Assembly (NCBI GenBank): GCA_937129145.1 | Contig: CAKZMU010000056.1 | Location: forward strand, 81,182 to 145,181 | Direction: 5' to 3' | From: an uncultured Lacinutrix sp. | GTDB taxonomy: Bacteria > Bacteroidota > Bacteroidia > Flavobacteriales > Flavobacteriaceae | DNA length: 64,000 bases | In this document: positions 10,264 to 18,577 of the stretch, piece after piece | Numbering within the stretch: the stretch's first letter is position 1 | Layout: the number at the start of each line of letters is the position of its first letter | The notes under the pieces: model-generated | The model's database searches: none | The model's input: the letters and a program-made list of their open reading frames with translations, nothing else | Told to the model about the DNA's origin: nothing | Translations under genes and position numbers: made by a program

Positions 10264-10983
10264 ATGGAAACAAAAAAAAACCCACGTGCAGACGTACGGA
10301 GAAACAGCTCAATCTATTTTGCTGTTGGTTTAGTGCTAATGCTTTTAGTAACTAATTATTCTATTAACTACAAAACTTACGACGCGGAAGCTATTGATAT
10401 AGCAATGTTGTCTATGGGAGATTTAGATGAGGAGGATATCCCCATCACCAAACACGAAGTAATACCACCACCAGTTAAAAAGCAACCTGTAATTCCAGAA
10501 GAGATAATAGAAGCTGATGATGACGAAGACATTGAAGAGTCTATTATTGATACCTCTGAAGATGAAACAGACGAACCAATACTTGATGTTGAAGACGTTG
10601 AGGTGGATGATATACCAGACGACGTAGAAGTGCCTTTTGCATTTATAGAAAATGTACCAGTTTTTCCAGGATGCGAAGATGGCGACAACAATGCTAAGAA
10701 AAATTGCATGTCTAAAAAAATCTCAAAACACGTTCAAAAAAAGTTTAATGCCGATTTAGCTGGAGAGTTAGGTTTATCGGGTAAGCAAACCATACGTGTG
10801 ATGTTTAAAATAGACAAAACAGGCAATATTGTTGGTGTACAATCTAGAGCACCACACCCAAGATTAGAAAAAGAGGCTGCAAGAGTTATTAATTTGTTGC
10901 CTAAAATGCAGCCAGGGAAACAACGAGGCAATGCAGTTACCGTATCGTATTCATTACCAATTATATTTAAAGTAGAAAACTAA
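10264..10983 (+). CDS. energy transducer TonB, paralogue 2 (acidic linker)
   Basis: This 239-residue TonB is clearly a tandem duplicate of its upstream neighbour. The first 50 residues (ADVRRNSSIYFAVGL...NYSINYKTYD) and the C-terminal domain (VPVFPGCEDG, AGELGLSGKQTIRV, RAPHPRLEKEA) are nearly the same. The linker has diverged: the proline run is replaced by PPPVKKQP, followed by an Asp/Glu-rich stretch (about 80-122). The cysteine pair (137, 148) is kept. Membrane helix at about 16-34. Because it has its own leader and terminator it can be regulated apart from the other copies, possibly for different outer-membrane receptors (inference). Confidence 0.88.
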   Translation: METKKNPRADVRRNSSIYFAVGLVLMLLVTNYSINYKTYDAEAIDIAMLSMGDLDEEDIPITKHEVIPPPVKKQPVIPEEIIEADDDEDIEESIIDTSEDETDEPILDVEDVEVDDIPDDVEVPFAFIENVPVFPGCEDGDNNAKKNCMSKKISKHVQKKFNADLAGELGLSGKQTIRVMFKIDKTGNIVGVQSRAPHPRLEKEAARVINLLPKMQPGKQRGNAVTVSYSLPIIFKVEN

Positions 10984-11005
10984 ATATATAATTTGTTTAA
11001 AATTA

Positions 11006-11036
11006 AAACCCCATTACAATTGTAATGGGGTTTTTT
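11006..11036 (+). terminator. intrinsic terminator after TonB paralogue 2
   Basis: A stem with left arm AACCCCATTACAA and right arm TTGTAATGGGGTT is followed by a T run, 23 bp after the stop codon. Compared with the terminator at 10179 the stem differs by paired changes that keep base pairing. Confidence 0.9.
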
Positions 11037-11087
11037 GGTATGCTTCTTGTGATTTACTCATAACATTAACATTTTAAAACAATAATT
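11037..11087 (+). repeat. duplicated leader upstream of TonB paralogue 3 (copy 2)
   Basis: This copy of the leader at 10212 shares GGTATG, CTTCTTGTGA and the final ATTAACATTTTAAAACAATA. It places the promoter and ribosome-binding region of TonB paralogue 3 in the same arrangement as paralogue 2, although the encoded proteins differ more. Confidence 0.6.
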
Positions 11088-11876
11088 ATGAATTTTTCAA
11101 AGAAAATTCACGAACTCGTTGGTCAGAACGAGCAAATCGTGAAAACACCACAGAAACATGATGCAAATTTACAAAAAAACTCAACCCTCTACTTTCAGGT
11201 TGGGTTGATTTTAACACTTCTCGCAACTTATGGTTTGTTTGAAATGCAGTTTCAAACAAAATCTTTCGCCTTGGAAGATAATTACCCAGAAACAGAAATT
11301 GACGTTTATGTCAATTATGTGCCTCAACCAATTCCAGCACCTGTTGAAGCAAAAAAGGTAGAACCTGTAAGAAAAAAGTTACTGGCAATTAGTTTTGTTC
11401 AAAAAAAGGATGATACACCTTTTAAAGAAATGGAGAGAGATATTGTTACAGAGCCAGTAGCTCCCAGCAAACCAACAATTGTTAATAAACCAAGCAAACT
11501 TGAAGCCCCAAAAAAATCAACTTATTCAATGCTTGGCGTAGAACAAGTGCCAATTTATCCAGGATGCGAAGATTTTCAAACCAATGATGAATTAAGAAAA
11601 TGCATGTCAAAAAAAATTGGAAGATTAATTAGTAGAAAATTTGATTCCGACTTAGCTGGAGAATTGGGCTTAGTAGGTAAGCAAAGAATTAATGTGCAAT
11701 TTAAAATAGATAAACTTGGCAATGTTATAGACGTTAAAGCTAGGGCGCCTCACAACAAATTGGAAAGAGAAGCTATTAGTACGATTAGTAAAATACCAAA
11801 AATGACCCCTGCAAAGCAAAGCAACAAAGAAGTTGCAGTGATGTATTCGTTACCAATAATTTTGCAAGTTCAGTAA
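11088..11876 (+). CDS. energy transducer TonB, paralogue 3 (basic linker)
   Basis: This 262-residue protein has a longer cytoplasmic N-terminus, one membrane helix at about residues 32-50 (STLYFQVGLILTLLATYGL) and a linker rich in Pro and Lys (about 78-145), closer to classical TonB. A TonB C-terminal domain (about 150-261, VPIYPGCEDF to SLPIILQVQ) follows. The cysteine pair is at 160 and 172. It is the most diverged of the three adjacent paralogues, but its leader matches that of paralogue 2. Role as for TonB: transfer of inner-membrane energy to outer-membrane transporters. Which receptors it serves cannot be told from here. Confidence 0.87.
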   Translation: MNFSKKIHELVGQNEQIVKTPQKHDANLQKNSTLYFQVGLILTLLATYGLFEMQFQTKSFALEDNYPETEIDVYVNYVPQPIPAPVEAKKVEPVRKKLLAISFVQKKDDTPFKEMERDIVTEPVAPSKPTIVNKPSKLEAPKKSTYSMLGVEQVPIYPGCEDFQTNDELRKCMSKKIGRLISRKFDSDLAGELGLVGKQRINVQFKIDKLGNVIDVKARAPHNKLEREAISTISKIPKMTPAKQSNKEVAVMYSLPIILQVQ

Positions 11877-11897
11877 TAATACAACATACTTTTTATA

Positions 11898-11931
11898 AAA
11901 CTGCTATCGTTATATGATAGCAGTTTTTTTT
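11898..11931 (+). terminator. intrinsic terminator after TonB paralogue 3
   Basis: An 11-bp stem (AAACTGCTATC pairing with GATAGCAGTTT) with a 7-nt loop and a T tract lies 22 bp after the TonB paralogue 3 stop. Confidence 0.9.
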
Positions 11932-11986
11932 ATAATTAATCTCAAAAAATAGTATCTTTCACAAACAAAAAATCGAGTTACATCAA

Positions 11987-14089
11987 ATGAAGAAATTACT
12001 TCTACTATTCTTAATTTTCTTTTCCTTAAACGCTCTAGCTCAAGATGTAGATTACGAAAAACCACCAGTATTCCCTGAGTGCGATTCTCAGGATATTGAG
12101 GCTTTAAGTAATTGTTTTAAAAGCGAGTTGTCACAATTCATTTTTGAAAAGTTTAAAACACCTCAAATAGTCCTAGATGAAAACTACATAGGGAATGTGT
12201 TTGTGCTATTTGAAGTGACAACCGAAGGCAATTTTAAAGTAGTATATATAGATGCGACTTACACCGAACTTAAAACAGAAATTGAAGACGTATTTAATCA
12301 ACTACCAAAAATACAACCAGCAACATACAACGGAAGGCCAATATTTAAGCAGTATTCTTATAAAATAAGTATGCCTTTGGAATCGCCATCTGCAATTCAA
12401 AACACTAGTCAGAACCAAGAAACAAACGCAGTCTCTAAGTTAGAAATAGAAGCAAAAAGTGAATACGACAACTTAAACGCTACTATAAAACCTTACGAAA
12501 ATCAAGAGTATAGCAGCACGCTTAGCATTCCTTTTTTACACAGCTCGTATGCGAAGTTTGACAGAAATATAAATCTAGTTGGCACCAACAGTCATACAGC
12601 AGCCAAACCATTTATGTATAGTGAGGTTGCAAAGTATTACGATTTTAAGGCTGAAAAAGAGGCGTTAGTAAAAAAATCAGATGGTTGGTGGCAAAGAAAA
12701 TTATTTAATGAACATTTGGTACAGTTACAAGGTAAAAACTACTGGTTCACACTCGACCCAATTTTCGACCTTCAAGTTGGTAAAGATTCTGATGCCGATT
12801 TTAATTCAACATTCAATAATACGAGAGGCTTTTATGTGCAAGGAGGCTTGGGTAAAAATTTGAGTTTTTCGTCGTCGGTTTATGAGAGTCAAGGACGTTT
12901 TGCCGATTACGTAAATAGATATGCCGAAAGTTTAAGAGGTTTTGGTCCAGACCCTGCGGTTATTCCAGGTCGTGGTATTGCAAAACGTTTTAAAGAGGAT
13001 GCTTACGATTATCCTGTGGCTGAGGCCTATTTATCGTATTCACCAGCAGAGTTTTTAAACGTCCAGTTTGGTCATGGTAAAAACTTTATAGGCGATGGTT
13101 ACCGCTCGTTATTACAAAGTGATGTGGCAAGTCCGTCGCCATTTTTAAAGTTGAGCACCAAGTTCTGGAAAATTAAATACACCAACACGTGGATGTGGTT
13201 AAAAGATATTAGAACAGATGTGGTAAGCGACAAGGCATTTTTAACCAAATACATGGCGAATCATTATTTAAGTTGGAACGTATCAAAACGCTTTAACCTT
13301 GGGTTATTCGAGTCGGTGTTGTGGACTAATTCTAACGATAGAGGATTCGACGTTAATTATTTAAACCCAATTATTTTCTATCGTGCTATTGAGTTTGAAA
13401 CTGGTCAAGGTGCAGGAAATGCTGTGTTGGGAGCCACAGCAAAATATAAAGCAAACGATAACATTAATATTTATAGTCAGTTTGTATTGGACGAATTCTC
13501 ATTAGGCGATATAAAAGGAGGCAAGAAAAGCTGGAAAAACAAATATGGTTACCAAATTGGTGCTAAATATTACAATGCCTTTAAAGTGGATAATTTGTTT
13601 TTACAATTGGAGTATAATCGTGTGCGCCCTTACACCTATTCACACAACACTATTGTTTTGAATTATGGGCACAACAACCAATCGATGGCGCATCTTTGGG
13701 GAGCCAATTTTAGCGAAGCTATTGCCATTGCAAGATATAATTACAAACGTTGGTTTGCCGACGCTAAATTTGTGTTTGGTTCTAGAGGGTTGGATTTTAA
13801 CAATGGCACAGACGATTTTAGTTATGGAGGCGATATTTACAGAAATTATAATGACAGACCGTTTGACTCAGGTGTTGAAGTTGGGCAAGGGATAAAAACC
13901 AATATTTTTCATGCCGAATTACAATCAGGTTATATAGTAAATCCAGCAACCAACCTAAAACTGTTTGCTTATTTGAGTTACAGGGATTTTAACCCTAACG
14001 CAACAGCTGCATCTACGTTTGAAAACAATACGCTTTGGTTTAGTATAGGTTTACGTACCGATTTATTTAATTGGTATTTTGATTTTTAG
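11987..14089 (+). CDS. outer-membrane barrel protein with N-terminal TonB-C-like module (RemB-like)
   Basis: This 700-residue exported protein has a signal peptide at residues 1-19 (ends ALAQ). Residues ~25-130 resemble the C-terminal domain of the three upstream TonBs: PPVFPECDS with Cys32/Cys43, a KVVYIDATY strand, a QLPKIQPATYNGRP segment and YSYKISMPL. A linker leads to a long beta-barrel-like region (about 170-700) rich in alternating aromatic strands and ending in an aromatic residue (LFNWYFDF), typical of outer-membrane barrels. The overall layout resembles flavobacterial gliding motility protein RemB, and the barrel recalls Wzi-type capsule proteins; both are recalled similarities, not computed. 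Its position after three TonB genes suggests a shared origin of the periplasmic module. Confidence 0.62.
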   Translation: MKKLLLLFLIFFSLNALAQDVDYEKPPVFPECDSQDIEALSNCFKSELSQFIFEKFKTPQIVLDENYIGNVFVLFEVTTEGNFKVVYIDATYTELKTEIEDVFNQLPKIQPATYNGRPIFKQYSYKISMPLESPSAIQNTSQNQETNAVSKLEIEAKSEYDNLNATIKPYENQEYSSTLSIPFLHSSYAKFDRNINLVGTNSHTAAKPFMYSEVAKYYDFKAEKEALVKKSDGWWQRKLFNEHLVQLQGKNYWFTLDPIFDLQVGKDSDADFNSTFNNTRGFYVQGGLGKNLSFSSSVYESQGRFADYVNRYAESLRGFGPDPAVIPGRGIAKRFKEDAYDYPVAEAYLSYSPAEFLNVQFGHGKNFIGDGYRSLLQSDVASPSPFLKLSTKFWKIKYTNTWMWLKDIRTDVVSDKAFLTKYMANHYLSWNVSKRFNLGLFESVLWTNSNDRGFDVNYLNPIIFYRAIEFETGQGAGNAVLGATAKYKANDNINIYSQFVLDEFSLGDIKGGKKSWKNKYGYQIGAKYYNAFKVDNLFLQLEYNRVRPYTYSHNTIVLNYGHNNQSMAHLWGANFSEAIAIARYNYKRWFADAKFVFGSRGLDFNNGTDDFSYGGDIYRNYNDRPFDSGVEVGQGIKTNIFHAELQSGYIVNPATNLKLFAYLSYRDFNPNATAASTFENNTLWFSIGLRTDLFNWYFDF

Positions 14090-14159
14090 TATTGTCTGCT
14101 TAAATCTGAAATAATAGTTTTTATTAAAACTTGATTAAAATTACCTAATAGTATGAAAT

Positions 14160-14567
14160 ATGAAAAAATTGAACTCAAAGAAAACAATGATTAGATTAAC
14201 TTTAGTATTCTTCTTCATTACACATTCCTTGCTTTATTCTCAATCTGGAAATAAAACGGATTGTTCCTTTTTAAAAAACTGTAAAATTATTAATATTTCT
14301 ATTCCAAATGGAGGATATGTAATAATAAACGACTCAATTCATACCGAATATGTTGAAGATGGGAAGTACTATATTAAGTCAAAATTAGAATGGGTTAACG
14401 ATTGTGAATATAATGCTACAATAACGGAATATACTTGGCCTAAATTTAATTTCCCAATCGGTGAAGTAATGAATTCTAAAATAACAAAAATAAAAAACGA
14501 TACTTTATTTTTTGATTTAAAAGTTCGTGATTTTAAAATGAAAGCAAAATATAAACGGATTAATTAA
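14160..14567 (+). CDS. secreted hypothetical protein
   Basis: This 135-residue protein of unknown family has a Lys-rich start and a hydrophobic signal segment (about residues 11-27, RLTLVFFFITHSLLYSQ). The mature part is small and strand-rich, with Cys35, Cys41 and a later Cys near residue 82, compatible with a periplasmic or secreted fold. It stands alone between the barrel gene and the convergent hydrolase gene, whose stop is only 12 bp away. No function can be proposed. Confidence 0.6.
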   Translation: MKKLNSKKTMIRLTLVFFFITHSLLYSQSGNKTDCSFLKNCKIINISIPNGGYVIINDSIHTEYVEDGKYYIKSKLEWVNDCEYNATITEYTWPKFNFPIGEVMNSKITKIKNDTLFFDLKVRDFKMKAKYKRIN

Positions 14568-14579
14568 ATATTGCATAAA

Positions 14580-15446
14580 TTAATTCTCCTTCCCACTCAA
14601 ACTAACATAAATAGCACGTCTAATTTTTTCAGAATTAATAAAATTCCAGCTATAGTTTAAGTCGTCGTATTCTTTTGTAATAGTAGTATTAGCAACGATG
14701 TCAGCTTCAGTTTTGCCTTTATCTATTTCAGCTTGCACATTGGCTCTTAATTTTTTTAGCATTTCCAAGAACGAAGCATATTCTGCCTTGTTAGATAAAT
14801 CACCATGACCAGGGATAATCTTCGTGTTTTCATCAATGACCATTAATGCTCTTTTTACCGCATCAATATAACCATCAATACTTCCACCAGAATTTACATC
14901 AATATAAGGGTAGCGCTTATGAAAATAATTGTCGCCAGTATGCAGTACATTGCTTTCGGTAAAATATAGCATGGCATCACCATCAGTATGTGCATTGTCA
15001 ACATGAAATACCAATACTTGCTCACCATTCATATAGACGCTTAGTTTATCATTAAAGGTGATAACAGGTAAGCCTTCAGTTGTATTTCCTTCTGCTAAAC
15101 GTTTGTATACATTATCATGTGCTATAATTTTAGCACCTTCTTTTTTCATATTGGCATTGCCTCCAGTATGGTCGCCATGGTAATGTGTGTTTACCACATA
15201 CTGTATCGATTTATCACTTAGTTTTTTAATAGCATCTAATATTTTGGGCGTTAATCGTGCAAATTGGTCGTCAATTACAAACACACCATCGTCTCCTACA
15301 GACACACCAATATTTCCGCCTTGACCAACCAACATGTACACGCTATTGGATACTGGAATGGTTTTAATGGTCACATTGTTTTGTGCAGTAACAGTAACGA
15401 AGGTACTTGCACAAAAAAGAGATAAAAATAGTTTTAGCGTTTTCAT
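14580..15446 (-). CDS. exported metallo-beta-lactamase-fold hydrolase
   Basis: This 288-residue protein has a signal peptide (residues 1-21, ending TVTAQ) and the zinc-binding signature THYHGDHTGG (His88, His90, Asp92, His93). Further candidate ligands are His153 in NAHTDGD, His169 in LHTGDNYF and His214 in PGHGD. Exported relatives include subclass-B lactamases and quinoprotein-relay-type hydrolases; the substrate here cannot be read from sequence, so antibiotic resistance should not be assumed. It is transcribed toward the hypothetical protein gene and away from the cytochrome oxidase block. Confidence 0.85.
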   Translation of the reverse strand: MKTLKLFLSLFCASTFVTVTAQNNVTIKTIPVSNSVYMLVGQGGNIGVSVGDDGVFVIDDQFARLTPKILDAIKKLSDKSIQYVVNTHYHGDHTGGNANMKKEGAKIIAHDNVYKRLAEGNTTEGLPVITFNDKLSVYMNGEQVLVFHVDNAHTDGDAMLYFTESNVLHTGDNYFHKRYPYIDVNSGGSIDGYIDAVKRALMVIDENTKIIPGHGDLSNKAEYASFLEMLKKLRANVQAEIDKGKTEADIVANTTITKEYDDLNYSWNFINSEKIRRAIYVSLSGKEN

Positions 15447-15524
15447 AATGATGGTTTTTAAAGTCTGTTAAAGATACTAAACTTATGATAAGATTTTTGA
15501 ATACAGAATTACTTATGGTTTACA

Positions 15525-15555
15525 TTGCTCAAAACCAATTTTAAAAGTATCTTTG
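15525..15555 (+). promoter_or_regulatory. flavobacterial promoter for the oxidase assembly block
   Basis: A TTG at 15525-15527 and a perfect TAnnTTTG box (TATCTTTG, 15548-15555) are separated by 20 bp, within the range described for Flavobacterium promoters. The predicted start of transcription is near 15562, giving a short leader before the start at 15587. Confidence 0.7.
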
Positions 15556-15586
15556 CCAGCGCAAAACTTTAGCATAAAACTAACCA

Positions 15587-16483
15587 ATGTCAAAGGTTAC
15601 AGATTCTACAATAGCAAAGCCTTCGGTAATTTCAAATTTTAAGGAAATTACAAAAATGCGTTTATCGTTAAGTGTTGTGTTTTCATCACTTGCAGGTTAT
15701 TTATTAGGTGCAGATGAGGTGAGTTTTTACACGCTGTTATTACTCGCTTTTGGCGGCTATTTTATGGTAGGAGCATCCAATGCGTACAACCAAATAATTG
15801 AGCGAGATTTAGATGCGTTAATGGAGCGCACAAAAAACAGACCAATTCCGTCAGGGAGTATGTCTGTGCAATCAGCATTTATTTTAGCTACGGTTTTTAC
15901 CATTCTTGGTATTACGGTGTTGTATATTATTAATCCGCAAACAGCCATGTTTGGTGCGATATCCATCTTTTTATATACGAGTGCTTATACGCCTTTAAAA
16001 ACCAAAACACCGTTATCGGTTTTTGTTGGTGCCATTCCAGGAGCGATTCCGTTTATGTTGGGTTGGGTAGCAGCTACCGATGATTTTGGTATTGAACCAG
16101 GTACTTTATTTATGTTACAATTTTTTTGGCAATTTCCTCATTTTTGGGCTATAGGTTGGTTTTTGCATGAGGACTATCAAAAAGCAGGATTCAACATGTT
16201 GCCAACAGGCAAGAGAGATAAAGGTACAGCAGTACAAACTATTTTATATACGGTTTGGACGATACTAGTATCAATAATTCCTGTATTTGGTTTTACGGGC
16301 GAATTAAAGCTAACCGTAGTTGGAGCTGTAATTGTATTTCTTATGGGGTTAGTGATGTTGTATTATGCTGTACAACTGTTTAAAAAAAGAACCGCAGTAT
16401 CAGCAAGACAATTAATGTTAGCAAGTGTGTTGTATATAACTCTAGTGCAAATAGTTTACGTTTTAGATAAATTTATTAGATAA
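15587..16483 (+). CDS. ctaB: heme O synthase (protoheme IX farnesyltransferase)
   Basis: This 298-residue polytopic membrane prenyltransferase has the UbiA-family aspartate motif NAYNQIIERDLDALMERT near residues 65-85, followed by KNRPIPSG. About eight or nine hydrophobic segments follow. It attaches a farnesyl group to heme B to make heme O, the precursor of heme A for the terminal oxidase. It opens a block of oxidase genes, with the next gene starting 2 bp after its stop, in agreement with that role. The length is normal. Confidence 0.95.
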   Translation: MSKVTDSTIAKPSVISNFKEITKMRLSLSVVFSSLAGYLLGADEVSFYTLLLLAFGGYFMVGASNAYNQIIERDLDALMERTKNRPIPSGSMSVQSAFILATVFTILGITVLYIINPQTAMFGAISIFLYTSAYTPLKTKTPLSVFVGAIPGAIPFMLGWVAATDDFGIEPGTLFMLQFFWQFPHFWAIGWFLHEDYQKAGFNMLPTGKRDKGTAVQTILYTVWTILVSIIPVFGFTGELKLTVVGAVIVFLMGLVMLYYAVQLFKKRTAVSARQLMLASVLYITLVQIVYVLDKFIR

Positions 16484-16485
16484 TT

Positions 16486-17067
16486 ATGGATTTAACGCAA
16501 GGAACTTTAGAAGAAAAAAACAACAGAGCTAAAAAAATGATGCTATGGTTTGGTATTGTTTCTTTAATCATGTCTTTTGGTGGTTTAACAAGTGCTTTTA
16601 TTGTAAGTAGCTCAAGAGAAGATTGGCTTCAAGATTTTCAATTGCCGCAGGCATTTACCATAAGCTTGGTGCTAATAGTTGTAAGTAGTATTACATTTAT
16701 TTTAGCTAAAAGAACTTTAAAAACCGATAATAGAAATGCCACAACTATTTTTTTACTAGTTACTCTGGCATTAGGTATTGGTTTTATTACTGCTCAGTTT
16801 ATTGGGTTTGGACAAATTATGGAAGAAGGCTATAATTTTACTGGTCCAACTAGTAATATTACTATGTCGTACATATTTTTGATAGCTGCAGTGCACATTG
16901 CACACGTTGCAGCTGGCTTAATTTGCTTGTTGGTTGTAATTTATAATCATTTTAAACAACGCTATAATTCACAGAATATGCTAGGTTTAGAATTGACGGC
17001 TACTTTCTGGCATTTTGTAGATATACTCTGGGTCTATTTGTTTTTCTTTTTATATTTCTATAGATAG
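16486..17067 (+). CDS. heme-copper oxidase subunit III family protein (short form)
   Basis: This 193-residue protein has five predicted membrane helices and the subunit III hallmarks AAVHIAHVAAGL near residue 130 and TATFWHFVDILWVYLFFFLYFYR at the C-terminus. Subunit III stabilises the cytochrome c oxidase core. It lies 2 bp after the heme O synthase gene and just before a second, longer subunit III gene. Paired subunit III genes are usual in Flavobacteriaceae oxidase clusters. The catalytic subunits I and II are not in this window. Confidence 0.9.
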   Translation: MDLTQGTLEEKNNRAKKMMLWFGIVSLIMSFGGLTSAFIVSSSREDWLQDFQLPQAFTISLVLIVVSSITFILAKRTLKTDNRNATTIFLLVTLALGIGFITAQFIGFGQIMEEGYNFTGPTSNITMSYIFLIAAVHIAHVAAGLICLLVVIYNHFKQRYNSQNMLGLELTATFWHFVDILWVYLFFFLYFYR

Positions 17068-17113
17068 AAAATTTGATTATTTTTGTGCAGTTCTAAAAAA
17101 ATAAAAAACTTTT

Positions 17114-18094
17114 ATGGATAATACAGTTGTAAGTACTGGAACCGAGGGGAAAACTTGGGGAGGTGGAAATAAGCCATTAAAAGCAAGTTACGGTAAAATG
17201 ATGATGTGGTTTTTCATCGTTTCTGATGCATTGACTTTTTCAGGTTTTTTAGCAGCTTACGGATTTTCTAGGTTCAAATTTATAGACTCTTGGCCAATTG
17301 CCGATGAAGTGTTTACGCACGTGCCATTTTTCCATGGAACTTATCCTATGATTTACGTGGCATTTATGACATTTGTACTTATTATGTCATCGGTAACCAT
17401 GGTACTTGCGGTAGATGCTGGTCATAAAATGAATAAAGCCAAGGTAACATTTTATATGTTCCTTACCATTATTGGTGGTTTAATATTCGTTGGTTCTCAA
17501 GCTTGGGAATGGGCAACATTTATTAAAGGTGATTATGGAGCTGTACAAACAAAAGGTGGTAATATTTTACAATTTGTAGATACTGATGGAAATCGTGTCG
17601 CACTTCGTGATTTTGCAGTTATAGACGACCACAAAGAACGTGTGCAGGACGAGAGAAAAAGTGGACTTTGGTTTACAAGCGAAGGCACACTACCAACATA
17701 TACTGTAAGTGAAATTTATGACGGCCTTGAGGCTAATAAAGATGTATTGGTTCGCACTCAAATAATTAATGACGAAGGACATAAAACAGTACTATCTAGA
17801 GAAGAATCGTTAAGACAAATAAAAGAAAACGGAACATTGGTTGTTGAAGGCGCAAATCTTCATGTAAATGAATATGGCTCGCCATTATTTGCCGATTTCT
17901 TTTTCTTTATAACAGGGTTTCACGGATTTCACGTATTCTCGGGAGTTGTAATAAATATTATCATTTTCTTTAATGTGATTATTGGAACTTACGAACGTAG
18001 AAAAAGTTACGAAATGGTCGAAAAAGTAGGGCTTTATTGGCACTTTGTAGATTTAGTTTGGGTATTTGTATTTACATTCTTCTACCTTGTTTAA
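17114..18094 (+). CDS. cytochrome c oxidase subunit III (long form with inserted hydrophilic segment)
   Basis: This 326-residue protein has N-terminal helices beginning KMMMWFFIVSDALTFSGF and the subunit III signatures ITGFHGFHVFSGV and YWHFVDLVWVFVFTFFYLV at the C-terminus. Between the fourth and later helices lies a hydrophilic insertion of about 100 residues (about 145-250) not found in compact subunit III proteins. A TATTTTTG box at 17078-17085 upstream may be an internal promoter, but it lacks a clear -33 element. Neighbours are the short subunit III and subunit IV genes. Confidence 0.92.
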   Translation: MDNTVVSTGTEGKTWGGGNKPLKASYGKMMMWFFIVSDALTFSGFLAAYGFSRFKFIDSWPIADEVFTHVPFFHGTYPMIYVAFMTFVLIMSSVTMVLAVDAGHKMNKAKVTFYMFLTIIGGLIFVGSQAWEWATFIKGDYGAVQTKGGNILQFVDTDGNRVALRDFAVIDDHKERVQDERKSGLWFTSEGTLPTYTVSEIYDGLEANKDVLVRTQIINDEGHKTVLSREESLRQIKENGTLVVEGANLHVNEYGSPLFADFFFFITGFHGFHVFSGVVINIIIFFNVIIGTYERRKSYEMVEKVGLYWHFVDLVWVFVFTFFYLV

Positions 18095-18115
18095 TTATAG
18101 ATAATTCGATTTAAA

Positions 18116-18499
18116 ATGGCAGATCACGCACATAAATTAGAAATATTAAGAGGCTTAGTAAAGTTCAAGTCCAATACTCAAAAAATCTGGGGAGTATTAA
18201 TTCTTTTAACAATTGTTACAGCAATAGAGGTTGTACTAGGTATTTATAAACCTGAAGTATTAATGGGGCCATTTTTAGGAATGAAAATCCTAAACTGGAT
18301 ATTTATTATTCTTACAATTGTTAAAGCATATTACATTACTTGGGACTTCATGCACATGCGAGACGAAACAAAGTCGTTACGCCGTATGGTAGTTTGGACA
18401 GCTGTATTCCTTATTTGTTACTTAATATTCATCCTTTTACTTGAAGGAGGATATGTTTTCGATGTATACAAAGAAGGATATGTAAAAACAGATTTTTAA
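18116..18499 (+). CDS. cytochrome C oxidase subunit IV family protein
   Basis: This 127-residue protein has three hydrophobic helices, with HMRDETKSLRRMVVW between the second and third, matching the prokaryotic COX4 family. It starts with a His-containing hydrophilic segment (MADHAHKLEILRG). It is the small accessory subunit of the oxidase encoded nearby. The stop is followed by a hairpin terminator, so this gene ends the first oxidase transcript. Confidence 0.88.
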   Translation: MADHAHKLEILRGLVKFKSNTQKIWGVLILLTIVTAIEVVLGIYKPEVLMGPFLGMKILNWIFIILTIVKAYYITWDFMHMRDETKSLRRMVVWTAVFLICYLIFILLLEGGYVFDVYKEGYVKTDF

Positions 18500-18539
18500 T
18501 AAAAAAATAAACATAGAAATATGTTAAAACATATAGATA

Positions 18540-18567
18540 AAGGCGGTTTTTAAAACCGTCTTTTTTA
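18540..18567 (+). terminator. intrinsic terminator after oxidase subunit IV
   Basis: A stem of AAGGCGGTTTT pairing with AAAACCGTCTT (one G-T pair) with a minimal loop and T run lies 40 bp after the subunit IV stop. Confidence 0.85.
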
Positions 18568-18577
18568 TTTTTGTACT

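Noticed and set aside
14580..15446. Metallo-beta-lactamase-fold gene as an antibiotic-resistance gene
   Set aside because: The zinc motif is shared by many hydrolases; nothing in the sequence or context shows lactamase activity.
18566..18573. TATTTTTG promoter-like box before the thioredoxin-like gene
   Set aside because: Transcription would begin at or after the start codon and no -33 element exists; the box overlaps the terminator T run, so a chance match is likely.
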